A stretch of 64,000 bases of DNA from Paenibacillus sp. BIC5C1 (GTDB lineage: Bacteria > Bacillota > Bacilli > Paenibacillales > Paenibacillaceae). This document shows, one piece after another, positions 61,568-64,000 of this stretch (position 1 is its first letter; each line of letters opens with the position of its first letter). The translations under genes and the position numbers were made by a program. Location: NCBI RefSeq assembly GCF_032399705.1, contig NZ_CP135922.1, positions 2,790,001 to 2,854,000 of the forward strand. The letters are read 5' to 3'. Below the pieces are notes generated by a model. It was not told the DNA's origin, searched no databases, and worked only from the letters and a program-made list of their open reading frames with translations.

Positions 61568-62648
61568 AATAGAGTCTGTGAAAGATCAGATTTGGGTTGT
61601 TGGCGGATATGGTCAGGTGGGGCAAATGATATGTACGCAGCTGGGACGCTCGTTTCCCGGCAAGGTATGGGCGGCAGGTACGCGGATGAATCGGGCTGAG
61701 GAATTCAGTCGATCTACGGGTGGTATAGTCCAGCCGCTTCAATTGGATGTGCGAAAAGCGATTGACCCTGTTGTGCTTCAATCGGTCAAGTTGGTGGTCA
61801 TGTGTGTGGACCAGACGGATACCCGATTTGTCGAGGCTTGTGCGAAAGCAGGGACAGATTATATCGATATTTCAGCCAATTATGACTTTCTGGGTCAGGT
61901 CGAACAGCTGCATTCCAAAATGCAACGTTCCAAAGCAACAGCCATGCTTAGTGTGGGACTGTCGCCTGGTGTGACCAATCTGCTTGTGCGTGAAGCAGGT
62001 GCCCATATGGATCAAGTGGACGAAGCGGACATTACCGTCATGCTGGGACTGGGTGAGAAACACGGGAAAGCCGCGGTAGAGTGGACTGTGGATCAGATGA
62101 ATGCAACCTATCAGGTCATGAAAAAGGGTAAACCAGCTGAAGTGCAAAGCTTTCACGATGGGAAATGGATTGATTTTGGTGCAGACCTGGGCCGCAGGAA
62201 AGCGTATCGGTTTAACTTTTCGGATCAACACGTCGTTGCTCGTACACTTCGTATTCCGACGGTGTCCACCCGGTTATGTCTCGATTCCCGTTGGATGACC
62301 AGATCCATGGCTATCTCGAAACGTATGGGGCTGTTCACACTACTTCGTATTCCCTCCCTTCGTAATGGTACGGTTAAGGCTTTTGGGGTTATTCCCGGAG
62401 GAGAGCCAATGTATGCAGTTAAGGTAGATGCAGTGGGATGGAAAAAGGGCAAACAAGTCCATGTCGAGCAGCTGCTGATTGGCGAACGTGAAGCAGATGC
62501 AACAGCAGCAGTTGCGGCGGCAGTAGCGGAGCGAATGTATCGGACGGAACTGCCGCATGGTGTCTATCACATTGAACAATGCCTTTCCTTGCAGCATGTT
62601 CAGGAAGCACTTCGTTTTCCATTGAAAGTAACAACGAAGATCACGTAA
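61551..62648 (+). CDS. Saccharopine dehydrogenase-like NAD(P)-binding protein
   Basis: A 365-residue protein with an N-terminal Rossmann motif WVVGGYGQVGQMI (residues about 15-27) and blocks typical of saccharopine dehydrogenase-like proteins (DVRKAIDPVVLQSV, CVDQTDTRFVEACAKAGTDYIDISA near residue 85-110, SPGVTNLLVREAGA). The second domain is mainly beta. Members serve diverse roles, so the true lysine-pathway reaction is not implied. It starts inside the methyltransferase gene, and the pair is probably a two-step modification unit. Confidence 0.82.
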   Translation: MQIESKIESVKDQIWVVGGYGQVGQMICTQLGRSFPGKVWAAGTRMNRAEEFSRSTGGIVQPLQLDVRKAIDPVVLQSVKLVVMCVDQTDTRFVEACAKAGTDYIDISANYDFLGQVEQLHSKMQRSKATAMLSVGLSPGVTNLLVREAGAHMDQVDEADITVMLGLGEKHGKAAVEWTVDQMNATYQVMKKGKPAEVQSFHDGKWIDFGADLGRRKAYRFNFSDQHVVARTLRIPTVSTRLCLDSRWMTRSMAISKRMGLFTLLRIPSLRNGTVKAFGVIPGGEPMYAVKVDAVGWKKGKQVHVEQLLIGEREADATAAVAAAVAERMYRTELPHGVYHIEQCLSLQHVQEALRFPLKVTTKIT

Positions 62649-62736
62649 ATCATATATGTGGTTGGATCATTTTTTTGCTCAGGCTCTCCGATCTGCTATG
62701 ATGGAACAAATAATCATGCTAGAACGGAGGCAGATC

Positions 62737-63030
62737 ATGAACTGCATTGCTGTATTGCCATATTACAAAGTACAGAGAGAAGTGACGGGTCTCGCACAGG
62801 AAGTAATGCAGAGCGATCGGTCCATGATCCTGTACTCGGACAAGATTGTAACGAAATACCGCGAGTTTAATATTACAGAAGTGTTCGACATGTCCTTTAG
62901 GAAAATGGGGAATGAAGGTGGTTTTTTCTATCTACATACCAGCACCGGGGTCTATCCTTATATGGTCAACACAGATCCCAAGCCTTTTATTCAAAGTTTT
63001 AGAACAATGACGACTCAAAAATTAACTTAA
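62737..63030 (+). CDS. Small PH-like domain protein, unknown
   Basis: A 97-residue soluble protein. Residues about 30-95 (MILYSDKIVTKYREFNI, VFDMSFRKMGNEGGFFYLHTS, GVYPYMVNTDPKPFIQSF) read like a bacterial PH-like beta domain with one terminal helix. ATG six bases after GGAGG; an in-frame ATG at 62656 is upstream of the ribosome binding site. Role unknown. Confidence 0.7.
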   Translation: MNCIAVLPYYKVQREVTGLAQEVMQSDRSMILYSDKIVTKYREFNITEVFDMSFRKMGNEGGFFYLHTSTGVYPYMVNTDPKPFIQSFRTMTTQKLT

Positions 63031-63032
63031 TC

Positions 63033-63063
63033 TTGACCTTGCCGTTACGTGAAGGCTTATCCT
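63033..63063 (+). promoter_or_regulatory. MerR-type promoter with 19-bp spacer
   Basis: TTGACC (63033-63038) and TATCCT (63058-63063) are separated by 19 bp. The spacer is centred on the dyad CCTT..CG-TTA-CG..AAGG. A long spacer with a central dyad is the hallmark of promoters twisted into activity by MerR-family regulators. It reads toward the amidohydrolase gene 48 bp downstream. Confidence 0.65.
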
Positions 63064-63110
63064 CGGATTTGGAAGTAAGGCAATCCAAATCTAGAGGAGT
63101 TGTGAAACAA

Positions 63111-64000
63111 TGAGTGTTTTAATCCAGCAAGCCACAATCTTAACGATGAAAGACACCGATTCCCCCTTCAAGGGGGATATTCGCATTGTAGGCGACCGTA
63201 TCGCAGAGATTGCTCCCCACATTATGGCCCAACCGGGTGATGACATTATGGATGGTCAACATAAACTGGCCATGCCGGGACTGATCAATGCTCACCAGCA
63301 TACACCGATGAGTCTGTTACGAGCATTCTCGGATGATCTGAAGCTCATGGACTGGCTTGACCGTAAGATGCTGCCTGCAGAAGCCCGAATGACACCCGAA
63401 GATATATACTGGGGAGCACAACTATCCATTGCCGAGATGATCCGTTCAGGAACAACAGCTTACGCGGATATGTACATTCACATGAATGAAATCGCAGAAG
63501 CGGTAACGGAAACCGGGATTCGGGCATCGCTCACACGCGGCATGGTATTTGTGGAGGATGACGGTGGGCGCAGATTACAGGAAGCGGTCGATTTGATACA
63601 ACGTTGGTCGGGTAAGGCCGAGGGTCGAATTACGACGATGTATGGCCCGCATTCTCCCTATACTTGTCCAGTAGAACCTTTGCGGGAAGTAATCGCGATG
63701 GCGGAACAGGAGAGCGTGCCTATCCACATTCATCTGGCTGAGACGAAAGAGGAAGTTGTGAAGATTCGTGAACGCTATGGCATGACGCCAACGGAGTATT
63801 TGGAAGAGGCAGGTATGTTCGAAAAGGCACACGTACTGCTTGCCCATGGCGTACACCTAAATCGAAGAGATATTGGCAGATTGAAAGGCATGCGTGGTGG
63901 AGTAGCGCACAATCCGGTCAGCAATCTGAAGCTTGGCTGCGGAATTGCCCCAATCACCGAGATGATTGTACAGGGAATTAACGTGGGTCTTGGAACCGAT
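63111..64000 (+). CDS. Amidohydrolase, MtaD/SAH-deaminase or guanine-deaminase type (3' end outside the window)
   Basis: The first 296 residues of a metal-dependent deaminase; the frame is open at the window end. Landmarks: an N-terminal beta part (MSVLIQQATILTM), the HxH metal site in GLINAHQHTPMSL (residues about 57-69), HIHLAETKEE (metal His), HVLLAHGVHL and VAHNPVSNLKLG. The set fits the ATZ/TRZ-MtaD group that deaminates 5'-methylthioadenosine, S-adenosylhomocysteine or related rings. ATG with GAGGAG ten bases upstream. A MerR-type promoter precedes it, suggesting inducible expression. Confidence 0.87.

Overview
The window looks like a chromosomal stretch of a Paenibacillus-like, spore-forming Firmicute. 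The grounds are AGGAGG-type ribosome binding sites (often with TTG or GTG starts), strong rho-independent hairpins, a DesK/DesR/Des desaturase module, a YjcZ-type sporulation mini-protein, a RelP-like alarmone synthetase and a secreted rhamnogalacturonan-type acetylesterase. The genus is inferred from gene content, not from a marker gene. Most of the window is ordinary housekeeping and accessory metabolism. One IS200-type element is present. I see no prophage, rRNA, tRNA or CRISPR array.

Layout. 1-12.6 kb: a partial hydrolase, a YkgJ-type cysteine-cluster protein, three minus-strand genes (AbrB-family membrane protein, MFS permease, O-methyltransferase) next to a LysR regulator, a DUF1275 membrane protein, an alpha/beta hydrolase, a small alarmone synthetase with a Bcr/CflA exporter, a collagen-like protein, a Fur-controlled siderophore-binding lipoprotein and a flavin reductase. 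12.8-18.7 kb: a type III polyketide synthase paired with an MMPL exporter, then two carbohydrate-esterase-like genes. 18.9-24.8 kb: a six-gene Mrp Na+/H+ antiporter operon in which MrpA and MrpB are fused. 25-28.5 kb: two diguanylate cyclases flanking an unknown gene. 28.8-37.2 kb: a giant DUF11 surface or spore-type protein of 19 alternating Ig-like repeats, split by a -1 shift into two overlapping reading frames. 37.3-38.6 kb: a YolD-like gene, a YjcZ gene and the IS200 element. 38.6-46 kb: an APC permease, ferritin, polysaccharide deacetylase, lipoprotein, and the des-desK-desR cold/membrane-fluidity module with palindromic operators. 46-54.6 kb: YitT, a ROK regulator with a sugar isomerase, a TerD-like large protein, a kinase-like ATPase, and a PadR/FtsW-like pair. 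54.7-64 kb: SgrR-like regulator, DUF4173 protein, YidC insertase with an upstream leader gene, LuxR regulator, methyltransferase plus saccharopine-dehydrogenase-like pair, a PH-like small protein, and an amidohydrolase cut by the window end.

The most interesting item is at 58.3-58.6 kb. A short membrane-anchored reading frame lies directly upstream of yidC. It ends in a basic then acidic segment placed just before an 11-bp hairpin that buries the yidC ribosome binding site. This is the architecture of the Bacillus subtilis MifM-YidC2 translation-arrest sensor, but with a different peptide sequence and with the leader frame running through the yidC start. Other notable points are two genes whose best Shine-Dalgarno sequences point to AUU start codons (the DUF11 giant and desK), a MerR-type promoter with a 19-bp spacer before the amidohydrolase, and a structured 3' region in the tnpB-less IS200 element.
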